From the NCBI RefSeq assembly GCF_000236035.1, contig NZ_JH393257.1, forward strand, positions 835,548-899,547: a stretch of DNA of 64,000 bases. Reading direction: 5' to 3'. The translations under genes were made by a program, and so were the position numbers. A model generated the notes under the pieces. It saw only the letters and a program-made list of their open reading frames with translations. It made no database searches and was not told where the DNA came from. This DNA comes from Vreelandella boliviensis LC1 (GTDB taxonomy: Bacteria > Pseudomonadota > Gammaproteobacteria > Pseudomonadales > Halomonadaceae). Shown in pieces: positions 31,456 through 41,119 of the stretch. The first letter of the stretch is position 1. Each line of letters opens with the position of its first letter.

Positions 31456-32226
31456 TTATTCTTCATCCAAGCCTAACATGGCGGAGAGCCGCTCGGGTGG
31501 CACAAATCCCGGCACTAGCTGCCCATTGGGCAAAATAATCGCAGGGGTGCCCTGTACGCCCAATGCTTTGCCCAGATCATACTGCCCTGCTACGGGATTG
31601 TCGCAGTTCGCAGTGCTGGAAATAGTCTGGCCTTCCTTGGCTTGGGTCATCGCTTCGCTGCGGTTATCCGAGCACCACACCTGCTGCAGCGTTGTAGCGG
31701 CTTGGCTTCCCATACCTGCGCGAGGAAACGCCAAATAGTGAACGGCAATACCGCGTTCGTTCAATTCCGGGATGGTGTCGTGCAAACGAGCGCAGTAAGG
31801 ACAGCTAGGATCGGTAAACACTGTCACTATTGCTTTCGGCTCATCGGCACCGCGGAAGATCACTAGCTCACTGTCAGGCACTGCCGCCAGCGCATCAGCA
31901 CGCTCTTGGTTGTGCTCTTGCTCGGTCAAATTGACTAACCCATCGGGCGCATTTTCATACAGGTCGCCGACCAGGAAGTGGCTGCCGTCTGCATTGGTGT
32001 AAAACGATTCGCCGCTCTCCAACCGTACGTGATAAACGCCATCCATCGGTGTTTCGGTGACCGCTTCCACGGGCATCGACTGGCCATTAACGCTAAGTGA
32101 GTCAGCCAGTCGATCTGCCACGTCGTCAGCCTGGGCAGCGGCAGACAACAGGCTGGCGGTGAACAAACACGCCAGCATCGAGAAAGGTGTTAGTAAAGGG
32201 TGGGTTACAAAACGGCGTTGACGCAT
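31456..32226 (-). CDS. dsbC: Periplasmic disulfide isomerase DsbC
   Basis: A dimeric V-shaped thiol-disulfide isomerase that repairs wrong disulfides in the periplasm. 256 residues from the ATG at 32226 with a signal peptide (LTPFSMLACLFTASLLSAAAQA). The mature N-terminal part is the dimerisation domain; the thioredoxin-fold domain has the active site CPYC (DPSCPYCARLHD) and a second conserved Cys pair near the C-terminus. It follows xerD by 7 bp, the order found in Pseudomonas and E. coli. Confidence 0.93.
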   Translation of the reverse strand: MRQRRFVTHPLLTPFSMLACLFTASLLSAAAQADDVADRLADSLSVNGQSMPVEAVTETPMDGVYHVRLESGESFYTNADGSHFLVGDLYENAPDGLVNLTEQEHNQERADALAAVPDSELVIFRGADEPKAIVTVFTDPSCPYCARLHDTIPELNERGIAVHYLAFPRAGMGSQAATTLQQVWCSDNRSEAMTQAKEGQTISSTANCDNPVAGQYDLGKALGVQGTPAIILPNGQLVPGFVPPERLSAMLGLDEE

Positions 32227-32233
32227 CTTCAAT

Positions 32234-33115
32234 TTAACCTCGTGGGTGATGTTCTGCATGTAGGCTTTCCAAGCGCGCCTGGGCGACATGGGTATAAATT
32301 TGGGTCGTCGACAGATCACTATGACCTAGCAGCAGCTGTACGACCCGCAAATTGGCCCCATGATTCAATAAATGGGTGGCAAATGCATGGCGAAGCGTAT
32401 GTGGCGACAGTGGGCGGGTAATCCCTGCCGTTATTGCATGCACCTTTATCCGGTGCCAAAACGTTTGCCGGGTCATGGCTTTGTCGCCCCGCCCGGGAAA
32501 CAGCGCAGGGCGTGTTGGGTCGCTCATCAGCGCCAGCCGAGCGGTCTGCATATAGTGGGCCAGCCAATCTGCCGCCTCTTCGCCCATGGGTACCAGACGG
32601 TCCTTATCGCCTTTCCCGCGCACCCGCACCACGTTTTGGCGCAGGTTGACCGCATCGCCGGTTAGCCCCACCAGCTCAGATACCCGCAAACCGCAGGCGT
32701 AAAGCAGCTCCAGCATGGCACGGTCACGGACGCCCAGCGGTGTATCGGTATCTGGCGCTAATAGCAGCCGCTCTACCTCATCCTCTTCCAACGTATTAGG
32801 CAAGCCGGGTATGACCCGCGGCAGCTTGATGTCGGTGAGCGGGTCGCTTTCCACTTGTTGGTTTAAACGTCCCCAGCGGTAGAAGCTGCGCAGCGTCGAC
32901 AGCAGTCGGGCATTGCTGCGCAGTTGATAGCCTTCCTCGCGACGGCTTGTCAGCCACTCACTAAGACGCTCCGGCGGAGGCGCCAAGAGGGCTTCACCGT
33001 GGCTCTCCAGGTGACTTTGCCAGGCGGTTAAATCACGCCGATAGGCAGCTAACGTATGATCGCTGGCGCCCTGCTCAAGCCAGAGGGCATCCAAAAAAGC
33101 ATCGATAACGCTCAT
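32234..33115 (-). CDS. xerD: Site-specific tyrosine recombinase XerD
   Basis: Works with XerC at dif to resolve chromosome dimers before division. 293 residues, N-terminal SAM-like domain and C-terminal catalytic domain. Catalytic residues are visible: Arg in ACGLRVSELVGL, Lys in VRGKGDKDRLVP, HxxR in LSPHTLRHAFATHLL, His in LLGHSDLSTTQIY and the nucleophile Tyr in the same segment. Position next to dsbC makes it XerD, not a phage integrase. Confidence 0.95.
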   Translation of the reverse strand: MSVIDAFLDALWLEQGASDHTLAAYRRDLTAWQSHLESHGEALLAPPPERLSEWLTSRREEGYQLRSNARLLSTLRSFYRWGRLNQQVESDPLTDIKLPRVIPGLPNTLEEDEVERLLLAPDTDTPLGVRDRAMLELLYACGLRVSELVGLTGDAVNLRQNVVRVRGKGDKDRLVPMGEEAADWLAHYMQTARLALMSDPTRPALFPGRGDKAMTRQTFWHRIKVHAITAGITRPLSPHTLRHAFATHLLNHGANLRVVQLLLGHSDLSTTQIYTHVAQARLESLHAEHHPRG

Positions 33116-33167
33116 ACGTCAGCAGTCTCCGGCCGTTTTTTAAAGCGGCATAAACATGCATTTAGAT

Positions 33168-33203
33168 AAAAAAACCCCGCCCCGCAAAGCGGTGACGGGG
33201 TCT
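33168..33203 (-). terminator. Terminator of the rpsP-rimM-trmD-rplS operon
   Basis: On the minus strand a GACCCCG / CGGGGTT-type hairpin is followed by a run of seven T's. It lies downstream of rplS and upstream of xerD. Confidence 0.82.
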
Positions 33204-33260
33204 TGGTATCTGGGCGCGACGCCTGTCCGAGAACAGAGTACGCCCGAGAAACAGTGGCGT

Positions 33261-33617
33261 TTACGCCAGCTTTTCCTTGATACGTGCAGAACGACCACTG
33301 CGCTCGCGCAGGTAGTAAAGCTTGGCTTGACGCACGTCACCGCGACGCTTGACTTCAATCGAGTCAACCAGCGGGCTGTAGGTCTGGAATGTACGCTCTA
33401 CGCCAACACCGTGAGAAATTTTACGCACGGTAAAAGCGGAGTTCAGGCCACGGTTACGCTTACCGATGACCACACCTTCAAACGCCTGCAGACGCTCGCG
33501 AGTACCTTCTTTTACTTTTACCTGAACGACAATGGTATCGCCGGGGGCAAAGGCAGGAATTTCCTTACCCATTTGCTCAGATTCGATCGCCTGGATCACT
33601 TTGCTTTTGCTGCTCAT
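33261..33617 (-). CDS. rplS: 50S ribosomal protein L19
   Basis: L19 at the 30S-50S interface. 118 residues. Core: [22 protein letters not shown] then [26 protein letters not shown] and [16 protein letters not shown]. Three consecutive ATG codons stand at the start; the third (33617) is the best spaced from the AGGAG site, so I use it, although either of the others is possible. Last gene of its operon. Confidence 0.95.
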   Translation of the reverse strand: MSSKSKVIQAIESEQMGKEIPAFAPGDTIVVQVKVKEGTRERLQAFEGVVIGKRNRGLNSAFTVRKISHGVGVERTFQTYSPLVDSIEVKRRGDVRQAKLYYLRERSGRSARIKEKLA

Positions 33618-33791
33618 CATCATACTCCTGAATAACGTGTTGGCTTGACCGCTCAATCATGGGTGGCGGAAGCCGTGATCCCGGCGCTCGAAACGAGCTA
33701 CGCGGGAGTCGTTATGGGTGACACAGGTGCGCTTTTTCGCCCTGCACCGCCGCTCTGGCCTAAGTAGTTGCACCATCTAGTTGAAAACCAG

Positions 33792-34646
33792 CTACTTAGT
33801 GGACAGAGCGTGTTCCTCGATAAACTCGTTCAACAGCTTGTGCTGTTCAGCGTCTAACGGTCGCCCTTCCAATAAGTCCGGACGACGTTGCCATGTACGA
33901 CCTAGCGACTGCTTTAACCGCCAGCGCTTGATGGCTGCATGATTACCGCTTAACAGCACTTCTGGCACTTGGCGCCCGTCAATGACTTCTGGACGGGTAT
34001 AGTGCGGGCAGTCTAACAGACCGTCATTAAACGAGTCTTCGACAGCGGAGTCCTGATGGCCCAGCACGCCGGGAATCAGCCTTGCCGCTGCATCAATCAG
34101 CACCATTGCTGGCAGCTCACCGCCGCTCAACACATAGTCGCCAATCGACCACTCTTCATCGATATCACTCTCCACCACGCGTTCATCAATGCCTTCATAG
34201 CGTCCTGCCACGACCACTAAAGGCCCGGCGGAAGCCAGTGCTTGAACGCCCTGCTGATCCAGCTTACGCCCCTGGGGCGAGAGGTAGATCACCGTCGGCA
34301 CTAAGCCGGTGGCTTTCAGCGCCCGTTCCCGAGCTGCAAAGATCGCTGCGCGCAGGGTGTCGACTTTCATCAACATACCTGGACCACCGCCATAGGGGCG
34401 GTCATCGACGCTGCGGTGGCGGTCAGTGGCGTAATCCCGCGGATTCCAAAATTCCAGCGCGATACGCTGTTTCTCTACCGCTCTGCCGATCACGCCTTGT
34501 TGCGTTAGCGCGTCGAACATTTCGGGAAACAACGAGACTACTCCAATCCACATTGCAGGCGCTGCTGCTTCGCTCTCCGTTTCCGACGCGTTGCCACTCT
34601 CCGTCTCTGATGAGTCGGTAGATGCATCATTACTCAAACTGTTCAT
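33792..34646 (-). CDS. trmD: tRNA (guanine37-N1)-methyltransferase TrmD
   Basis: Makes m1G37 in tRNAs reading CNN codons, preventing frameshifts. The trefoil-knot core is complete: [55 protein letters not shown] and [16 protein letters not shown] start at the ATG 34646, giving about 284 residues. This includes a roughly 30-residue Ser/Glu/Ala-rich N-terminal extension ahead of the usual first residue MWIGVV; a start at 34553 would remove it but lacks a ribosome site. It is downstream of rimM and its upstream end nearly touches the rimM stop. Confidence 0.94.
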   Translation of the reverse strand: MNSLSNDASTDSSETESGNASETESEAAAPAMWIGVVSLFPEMFDALTQQGVIGRAVEKQRIALEFWNPRDYATDRHRSVDDRPYGGGPGMLMKVDTLRAAIFAARERALKATGLVPTVIYLSPQGRKLDQQGVQALASAGPLVVVAGRYEGIDERVVESDIDEEWSIGDYVLSGGELPAMVLIDAAARLIPGVLGHQDSAVEDSFNDGLLDCPHYTRPEVIDGRQVPEVLLSGNHAAIKRWRLKQSLGRTWQRRPDLLEGRPLDAEQHKLLNEFIEEHALSTK

Positions 34647-34654
34647 AAGTTTGG

Positions 34655-35200
34655 TCAAAACTCAGGATCCCAGTCGACGACCATGCGGCCCTCTTGGGAA
34701 CTGATTTCGATAATGACGTCGTCTGGCAAAAATGGCAGCAGTCGCTCGCGCTTGTCGATTGACTCAGAATCGCCACGAACTACCATGACATCGTTGGCGC
34801 CGGTTTCAAACAAGTAGCTTACCCGTCCTAACCGTTCGCCGGCCTGAGTGAAGACCGCCATGCCTTCAAGCTCATGCCAATAATACTCATCGTCGGAAAG
34901 CGCAGGCAGCGCCCCTTTGGGCATCAAAATGTCCGTTTGGGCTAATGCTTCAGCCGCACTACGGTCATCGACCCCTTCAAGCTGCACCACTAGTCCTTTG
35001 CCCTGCCGACGTCCCTGAACAATGCTAATACGCTTAAGGGTTTCACCTTGGCGCACCCACCATTCCGGGTACTCAAGAATGCTGTCCATTGGGCTAGTGT
35101 AGGAGTACACCTTGAGCCAACCTTTCACCCCATAAGGGCTAGTCAGCTTGCCTAGCACCACATGCGTGTCGTCAGTTTGGCTTATTTCAAAACGCGTCAT
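34655..35200 (-). CDS. rimM: Ribosome maturation factor RimM
   Basis: Assists assembly of the 30S head by binding S19. 181 residues: N-terminal RimM domain ([22 protein letters not shown]) and C-terminal PRC barrel ([20 protein letters not shown] ... DDVIIEI). Usual place between rpsP and trmD. Confidence 0.97.
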   Translation of the reverse strand: MTRFEISQTDDTHVVLGKLTSPYGVKGWLKVYSYTSPMDSILEYPEWWVRQGETLKRISIVQGRRQGKGLVVQLEGVDDRSAAEALAQTDILMPKGALPALSDDEYYWHELEGMAVFTQAGERLGRVSYLFETGANDVMVVRGDSESIDKRERLLPFLPDDVIIEISSQEGRMVVDWDPEF

Positions 35201-35275
35201 CGACGACCTCAGCTACCCAGCACTCACTTTCTTTTTCACACAACAAGTCTTAGACAACAAGACTCAAAAGCAGGC

Positions 35276-35524
35276 TTAGGCCTGTTTGCGTGCTTCTTTT
35301 ACCAGCTCAGCAACACGACCAGACAGCTGGGCGCCTTGGCTCTGCCAGTGAACAACGCGGTCTAGGTCAACGCGCAGACGCTCTTCCTGACCACGGGCAA
35401 CCGGGTTGAAGAAGCCGATACGCTCGATGAAACGACCGTCGCGAGCGTTACGCGAGTCGGTAACGGTCAGGTGGTAAAAGGGACGCTTCTTGGCGCCACC
35501 ACGGGCCAAACGAATGGTAACCAT
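35276..35524 (-). CDS. rpsP: 30S ribosomal protein S16
   Basis: S16, 82 residues, starting [20 protein letters not shown], the family signature, and continuing [21 protein letters not shown]. First gene of the operon with rimM, trmD and rplS. The 256-bp gap to ffh holds nothing clear except the likely rpsP promoter region. Confidence 0.98.
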   Translation of the reverse strand: MVTIRLARGGAKKRPFYHLTVTDSRNARDGRFIERIGFFNPVARGQEERLRVDLDRVVHWQSQGAQLSGRVAELVKEARKQA

Positions 35525-35780
35525 ACGATAACTATCCTTCGGTTGAGGTTACGAGAGTGTGTTTATAGCGCTTACCGCTATCGGAACACTCGTCGTGCTA
35601 CATGCTTATAAAGGCCTTCACTGAATAGGCGCTGCCACCGCGATTAACGCGCTTTTACGCAACACCCACGCATGAAGAGGCCGCATTCTACGCAAATGCG
35701 CTCGGCTTGGAAAGCCTGACAGCCAGAAAACTGATAGGCCGTCAACCTCACCAAGCGCACTGCGCTTTATTATTGGTGCC

Positions 35781-37217
35781 TTAGCGCCGGGGCAATCCGC
35801 CTGGGCCACCCATACCGCCCATGCCACCAGGGCCACCCATTCCGCCTGGCCCACCCGGTCCACCCGGTCCACCGCCGCCCATCATGCCTGACATGCCGCG
35901 CATCATTTTCTGCATACCGCCTTTCTGGCCCGCCTTCTTCATCATTTTCTGCATCTGCTTATGCTGCTTGAGCAGGCGATTAAGGTCAGGCACTTGCAGA
36001 CCAGCACCCGAAGCAATGCGGCGTTTACGCGAGCCGTTGATAATATCGGGCTTGCGGCGCTCCTTGGGCGTCATGGAGTTGATCAATGCTTCCAGCTTGC
36101 CCAGTTCTTTCTCGGGGCCGGGGCCTTGGGCCATCTCGGCCATCTGTCCCATACCCGGCAACTTGCCCATCAGACCGCCCATACCGCCCATTTTCTTGAG
36201 CTGCTGGAGCTGGTCGCGAAAATCTTCCAGGTCGAATCCGTCACCCTTTTTGACCTTTTTGGCCAACTTCTCGGCTTTGGACTTATCGACGGTGCGTTCG
36301 GCTTCCTCGATCAGCGACAGCATGTCGCCCATCCCCAAGATGCGTGAAGCGACACGGTCTGGGTGGAAGGGTTCTAGGGCGTCGACCTTTTCACCGACAC
36401 CCATAAACTTGATCGGCTTGCCGGTAATGTGACGTACTGAAAGCGCCGCACCGCCGCGGGCATCACCGTCGGCTTTGGTCAGGATCACACCGGTTAGCGG
36501 TAGCGCTTCGCTGAACGCCTTAGCGGTATTGGCGGCATCCTGACCGGTCATCGCGTCGACAACAAACAGCGTTTCTTGAGGCGAGACCGCTTTATGCAGT
36601 GCCTGGATCTCCGCCATCATGGCTTCATCAATCGCCAGTCGACCGGCGGTATCGATCAGCACCACATCGTGAAACTGGATTTTGGCGTGCTTGATAGCCG
36701 CTTCGGCAATCGCTACCGGCTGCTGGTCAGAGCGCGAGGGGAAGAAATCCACCTCAACCTCTTTGGCCAGGGTTTCAAGCTGGTCAATGGCCGCCGGACG
36801 GTAGACGTCGGCCGACACTACCAGTACTTTCTTCTTCTCACGCTCGCGCAGGTAGCGGGCCAGTTTGGCCACAGAGGTGGTTTTACCCGCCCCCTGTAGA
36901 CCGGCCATCAATACAACGGCGGGAGAGCCCTTAAGCACAAAGCCGTCGTTGGCTTCGCCCATAATCGCTTCCAGCTCCTGCTGGACGATTTTGACGAACT
37001 GCTGACCTGGCGACAGGCTTTTGGATACTTCCTGACCCACCGCCCGCTCGCGCACGCGTTCAATAAATTCCTTGATGACCGGCAGCGCTACATCGGCCTC
37101 AAGCAGTGCGCGGCGTACTTCACGCAGGGTATCTTTAATATTGTCGTCGGTCAGGCGAGCCTGACCCTTGATCGACTTTAACGTCTGGGAAAGACGCTCA
37201 CTTAGATTCTGGAACAT
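35781..37217 (-). CDS. ffh: Signal recognition particle protein Ffh
   Basis: The SRP54 GTPase that binds signal sequences and 4.5S RNA and docks to FtsY. 478 residues: N domain, G domain with P-loop GLQGAGKTT, DTAGRLAIDE, TKADGDARGG, then the Met-rich M domain (KKMGGMGGLMGKLPGMGQ and the RNA-binding RKRRIASGAGLQVPD). The C-terminus ends in a Gly-Pro-Met tail (about residues 449-478) with GGPGG and GGMGG repeats, longer than E. coli Ffh. The 4.5S RNA gene (ffs) is not visible in this window. Confidence 0.97.
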   Translation of the reverse strand: MFQNLSERLSQTLKSIKGQARLTDDNIKDTLREVRRALLEADVALPVIKEFIERVRERAVGQEVSKSLSPGQQFVKIVQQELEAIMGEANDGFVLKGSPAVVLMAGLQGAGKTTSVAKLARYLREREKKKVLVVSADVYRPAAIDQLETLAKEVEVDFFPSRSDQQPVAIAEAAIKHAKIQFHDVVLIDTAGRLAIDEAMMAEIQALHKAVSPQETLFVVDAMTGQDAANTAKAFSEALPLTGVILTKADGDARGGAALSVRHITGKPIKFMGVGEKVDALEPFHPDRVASRILGMGDMLSLIEEAERTVDKSKAEKLAKKVKKGDGFDLEDFRDQLQQLKKMGGMGGLMGKLPGMGQMAEMAQGPGPEKELGKLEALINSMTPKERRKPDIINGSRKRRIASGAGLQVPDLNRLLKQHKQMQKMMKKAGQKGGMQKMMRGMSGMMGGGGPGGPGGPGGMGGPGGMGGMGGPGGLPRR

Positions 37218-37463
37218 GGGGCCTCTCTGCCTCCGTCACTGCCGTTGGCGCGCACGCCCTGGACTGATAGTGAACCGATTATACGCGCTCACGCCTTGAG
37301 TCTCCATGGGGTGCATTCAGCACCCCTGGCTATTTTCGTACGCTTGCCCTGCTGGGCGACGCCGCTTGGATTAGTTATAGTAGTTAGATAGATTTTCGTC
37401 GTAATCACGCTCAATTCGTTTCTTTATTCACAGCAACGCGCTGCAAGGCGCACGGATAGCATC

Positions 37464-38261
37464 ATGCAGGCGCTCCCTTTCGCCACGATTGCTTTTGTTC
37501 TTTATGTTGCCGCTGCCATTTGGCAGGGCATGACGCTGTTCCGGCGTGTGCCGTCCCGCCAAGGCATGGTACGCCTACTCGCCGTGTTAGGCTTACTGCT
37601 GCACATTCCTGTGGTGATTAAATTAGTTGGCCAATCCCCCGGCCTGCTCCCCGGCTTTACCACCAGTGCCACGCTACTGATGGCGGTCGCGGTTAACGTA
37701 GTACTGGTAGCCAGCCTCTTTAAACCGGTGCTTAACGCCGGGATTGCGCTGTTTCCACTGGCGGGCATTGCACTAATCGCCGCCACTTGGCTGCCAAACC
37801 AAGGCGGCCATACCGGCCTGACTGCAGGCATTTTATTGCATGCGGTGAGCTCAGCGTTGGCGTTTGCCGTACTGGCGATTGCCGCCGCTCAAGCCGTGCT
37901 GGTCGGTCTACAAAACCAGGCGCTGCGCCACCACCATATTCGCGGCATTGTGCAGTCGTTACCACCGCTGACCACGATGGAACGGGTGCTTTTTGAATTG
38001 GTGTGGGCGGGCATTATTCTATTGACGCTCTCCATCGCCAGCGGGCTTATTTTTCTGGACCACTTCTTTGCCCAGCATTTGGCGCATAAAACCGTGCTGT
38101 CACTGCTTGCCTGGATAATCTTCACAACGCTTTTGATCGGCCGTTACCGCTTTGGCTGGCGCGGCATGCGTGCCGTACGCTGGACACTGGGCGGCTGCGG
38201 CCTGCTGGTGCTGGCCTACTTTGGCAGTAAGTTCGTACTTGAGATTGTACTCAATCGATAG
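37464..38261 (+). CDS. ypjD: CcsA/YpjD-like inner-membrane protein
   Basis: A 265-residue protein with about eight hydrophobic helices, in the cytochrome c assembly/CcsA superfamily and positioned as YpjD is, divergent from ffh. Segments such as LHAVSSALAFAVLAIAAAQAVLVGLQNQ match that family. YpjD has been linked to membrane haem or ion handling without an assigned reaction. The strict tryptophan-rich haem motif of CcmC/CcsA is not obvious. The CorC-like gene follows 105 bp later on the same strand. Confidence 0.88.
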   Translation: MQALPFATIAFVLYVAAAIWQGMTLFRRVPSRQGMVRLLAVLGLLLHIPVVIKLVGQSPGLLPGFTTSATLLMAVAVNVVLVASLFKPVLNAGIALFPLAGIALIAATWLPNQGGHTGLTAGILLHAVSSALAFAVLAIAAAQAVLVGLQNQALRHHHIRGIVQSLPPLTTMERVLFELVWAGIILLTLSIASGLIFLDHFFAQHLAHKTVLSLLAWIIFTTLLIGRYRFGWRGMRAVRWTLGGCGLLVLAYFGSKFVLEIVLNR

Positions 38262-38365
38262 CTACTCAACCGCTAAAGGGGCGCAACCACGCCTTTGGTT
38301 GTCTTGACACACCACTCGCTACCTTCTACAAATCGAGCCTAATTCGCCACAAAGGACTTTTCGAC

Positions 38366-39640
38366 TTGAGCGACGACTTCCCCCTGGGGTTACTGTTCGG
38401 CCTGCTAGCCTTACTGATAGTGCTTTCTGCGTTTTTCTCCAGTTCTGAAACCGGCATGATGTCGATTAACCGCTACCGTTTGAGCCATCAGGCCAACAGC
38501 GGTGATCGCAGAGCCAAACGGGTGATGCGCCTGCTCACCCGACCTGATCGCCTGATCGGCGTTATCCTGATCGGCAACAACTTCGTCAACAACCTGGCGG
38601 CCTCAATTGCCACCATTATCGCCATTCACTTCTTCGGCGACGTATCTGGGCCTGCGATCTCTACCGCCCTACTGACCATCACGATTCTGATTTTTGCCGA
38701 AGTAACGCCGAAGACCTACGCCGCCATCAAACCTGAACGGATTGCCTACCCTACTTCTTATGCGTTAGAGCCGTTATTGAAGCTGCTTTATCCGCTGGTA
38801 TGGCTGGTCAACGTGGTGTCTAACGGCCTACTCCGGCTGATTGGCGTGAAAAGCGTTGATAACGGCGGCGATAGCCTGACCCGCGACGAGCTGCGCACGG
38901 TGGTTCACGAGGCCGGCACACTGATCCCCTATCGTCACCGGGCGATGCTGCTGTCGATACTTGACCTTGAGAACGTCACCGTGAACGACATTATGGTGCC
39001 ACGCCACGAGGTGCTGGGTATCGACCTGGATGATTCGCTCGAAGATATTTTGACCCAGATTCGCACCAGCCAGCATACCCGGCTACCGGTTTACAAAGGC
39101 GATATCAATAATATTATCGGCATGCTGCATTTGCGCAACGCGGCACGCTTTCTCTCCCGCGACGAAGTCACCAAAGCATCGATTGTGCAGGAGGCTCGCG
39201 AACCCTACTTCATTCCCGAGTCCACGCCGCTACATACCCAACTGCTCAACTTTCAGAAGCAGAAGCGGCGTATCGGCATTGTGGTGGATGAGTACGGCGA
39301 CGTAGAAGGCTTAGTCACACTGGAAGATATTCTGGAAGAGATCGTGGGCGAATTCACCACCGATGTCTCTGAGGATGAAGAGATTCACCAGCAGGACGAC
39401 GGCAGCCATGTGATTGAAGGCACCGCCAATATTCGTGAGATTAACAAGATGCTCGGCTGGCAGTTGCCTACCGATGGCCCCAAAACGCTCAACGGGCTAA
39501 TTCTTGAGCATCTTGAAGCCTTCCCCGAAGGCCCAGCGTGCCTACAGATCGGCAATATGCGCATGGAGATTTTGGAGATTCGCGATAATCTCATCACCTC
39601 GGCACGCTGCTGGCAAAAACTGCGGGCGCCACGCCGCTAG
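38366..39640 (+). CDS. HlyC/CorC family membrane protein with CBS domains
   Basis: A 424-residue CNNM/CorC-type protein (YfjD group): an N-terminal DUF21 membrane domain (LGLLFGLLALLIVLSAFFSSSETGMMSINRYRL), a pair of CBS domains (about residues 205-330, with VPRHEVLGID and RLPVYKGDI) and the C-terminal CorC/HlyC domain (VIEGTANIREINKMLGW). Members affect magnesium or cobalt efflux. The start is TTG at 38366, needed to include the first helix. Next to ypjD, the same order as in E. coli and Pseudomonas. Confidence 0.9.
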   Translation: MSDDFPLGLLFGLLALLIVLSAFFSSSETGMMSINRYRLSHQANSGDRRAKRVMRLLTRPDRLIGVILIGNNFVNNLAASIATIIAIHFFGDVSGPAISTALLTITILIFAEVTPKTYAAIKPERIAYPTSYALEPLLKLLYPLVWLVNVVSNGLLRLIGVKSVDNGGDSLTRDELRTVVHEAGTLIPYRHRAMLLSILDLENVTVNDIMVPRHEVLGIDLDDSLEDILTQIRTSQHTRLPVYKGDINNIIGMLHLRNAARFLSRDEVTKASIVQEAREPYFIPESTPLHTQLLNFQKQKRRIGIVVDEYGDVEGLVTLEDILEEIVGEFTTDVSEDEEIHQQDDGSHVIEGTANIREINKMLGWQLPTDGPKTLNGLILEHLEAFPEGPACLQIGNMRMEILEIRDNLITSARCWQKLRAPRR

Positions 39641-39655
39641 TCAGTGATAAGCGAG

Positions 39656-40318
39656 TTAATGACGGTTGGAAATATCCTGATCTGCCGCCGCCTTTAGTGC
39701 TCTAACCCGCGCTTCGAGAAACCGCCGCAGCGCTATATCATCGGCGTCCAGGCGGTTGAGCGGTGGTCCAAAGTGCAGGCTCACCGGCGCTCGAAAGCGC
39801 TTAGGGCACTTCTTTAGCGCCTTGCCATCATGGTTGGATGTCCACGATCCCCACAAGCCTGCCAGCCCTGCCGGAATCACCGGCACATCGTCGCGAGCGA
39901 GAATAGCCTCTAAGCCGCGCCGAAAGGCGTGAATCTCGCCATCAGGGGTCAATCGTCCTTCAGGAAAGACCATCACAACCTGCCCCTGGCGCAGCGCTGC
40001 GCTCACGTCATCCAGGGCGCGCCTAAGGGCGCCGGGGCTGCGTCGTTCAGACTCAATGGGGATGGCGCCAACCAGTTGAAACCACCACTTAAGCCAGGGC
40101 GAGTCAAAAATCGGCTGGTCCATGACAAAACGCAACGGCCGGGGGCTAGCACCACCGAGCACCAAGGCATCCATAAAACTGACGTGGTTACACACCACCA
40201 GCGCGGCTCCCTGCTTGGGGATATGCTCACGCCCATGCACCTGCAGCCGGTAGCAGAGGCGCATTGAGATAAAAATTATCCAGCGCAGCACCTGGCGCGC
40301 CGCAGTGACTCCAGTCAC
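39656..40318 (-). CDS. 1-acyl-sn-glycerol-3-phosphate acyltransferase (PlsC family)
   Basis: A 220-residue lysophospholipid acyltransferase. The catalytic NHVSFMDAL (HxxxxD, about residues 45-50) and the FPEGRLTPDGE motif are intact, with an N-terminal hydrophobic segment anchoring it to the inner membrane. It acylates lysophosphatidate or a related acceptor; which one is inference. Its start overlaps the TetR gene stop by 4 bp, so a dedicated regulator is likely. Confidence 0.9.
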   Translation of the reverse strand: MTGVTAARQVLRWIIFISMRLCYRLQVHGREHIPKQGAALVVCNHVSFMDALVLGGASPRPLRFVMDQPIFDSPWLKWWFQLVGAIPIESERRSPGALRRALDDVSAALRQGQVVMVFPEGRLTPDGEIHAFRRGLEAILARDDVPVIPAGLAGLWGSWTSNHDGKALKKCPKRFRAPVSLHFGPPLNRLDADDIALRRFLEARVRALKAAADQDISNRH

Positions 40319-40929
40319 GTCGCCGCCTCGCGATGGCGCAAGCCGGCCAGAATGGTGCTCATCAGCTGATCCAGCAGTTCATCCACTTTCAACTGCTGGC
40401 CCTGCCAGTAGCCCAAACGCTCATTCAGCCCAAGCTGGACTAGCCCGTGAACGCTCCCCCACAGCGTGCGCCCCAAACGGCGTGCTTCAAGATCACCCAG
40501 CGCCGGCTGGTAGGATTTAAGCGACGCTTCCACTTGGGTAAACAGCGCTTCGATTAAATCGCTTTGGCGCTGATCAAGCTCACCCTCTTGGGCCAGCGGG
40601 TAATCAAATAGCAGATGCCAGCGGTAACAATCCTGCTCGGCGAACCGCCAGTAGGCAAGCGCCAGAGCGCGCAGCCAGGGCTCGGGGTCATCGTCGCTCA
40701 GGCTGGTAATGGTGTGCTGTAAGCGCGCCAAAGTTTCCACATTGACGTGCTGCAATAAGTTATTGAAGCTGCCATATAGCTTCAGTAGGGTGCTGGGAGC
40801 GCAGCCGACCTCTCTGGCCAGGGCACGCAGTGAGAGCCCATGGACTGGCTGCTCAGCCAACCACTCATCACAAGCGTGCATGACCTGCGCGTGAAGGGCA
40901 TCGGGCGCATGCTGTCTAGGACGGGCCAT
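40315..40929 (-). CDS. TetR/AcrR-family regulator
   Basis: A 204-residue repressor with an N-terminal helix-turn-helix (LSLRALAREVGCAPSTLLKLYGSFNNLL, about residues 33-60) and a C-terminal ligand-binding helix bundle. It overlaps the acyltransferase gene downstream, so it probably controls a lipid-related process. Ligand and operator unknown. Confidence 0.88.
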   Translation of the reverse strand: MARPRQHAPDALHAQVMHACDEWLAEQPVHGLSLRALAREVGCAPSTLLKLYGSFNNLLQHVNVETLARLQHTITSLSDDDPEPWLRALALAYWRFAEQDCYRWHLLFDYPLAQEGELDQRQSDLIEALFTQVEASLKSYQPALGDLEARRLGRTLWGSVHGLVQLGLNERLGYWQGQQLKVDELLDQLMSTILAGLRHREAAT

Positions 40930-41119
40930 GGCGATCTCTTAAGGTCAACGGCAAACAAGGAGGAAGCCTCACTGCGCTTTAGCGGGAGCAAGGGATACGA
41001 TAGGATACCTTACATCGAACACTGTTTTCGACACTAAAACGCTACATTTCGTGCTTTATTACACGAGTCCCCCGCCATCCAGGTACACTTCCACGACGAT
41101 TCTGCTTAAGGAGATAGCT

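Noticed and set aside
32234..33115. XerD-like gene as a phage integrase marking an island
   Set aside because: Its position with dsbC-hom-thrC-recJ is the core chromosomal order, and no phage genes are near.
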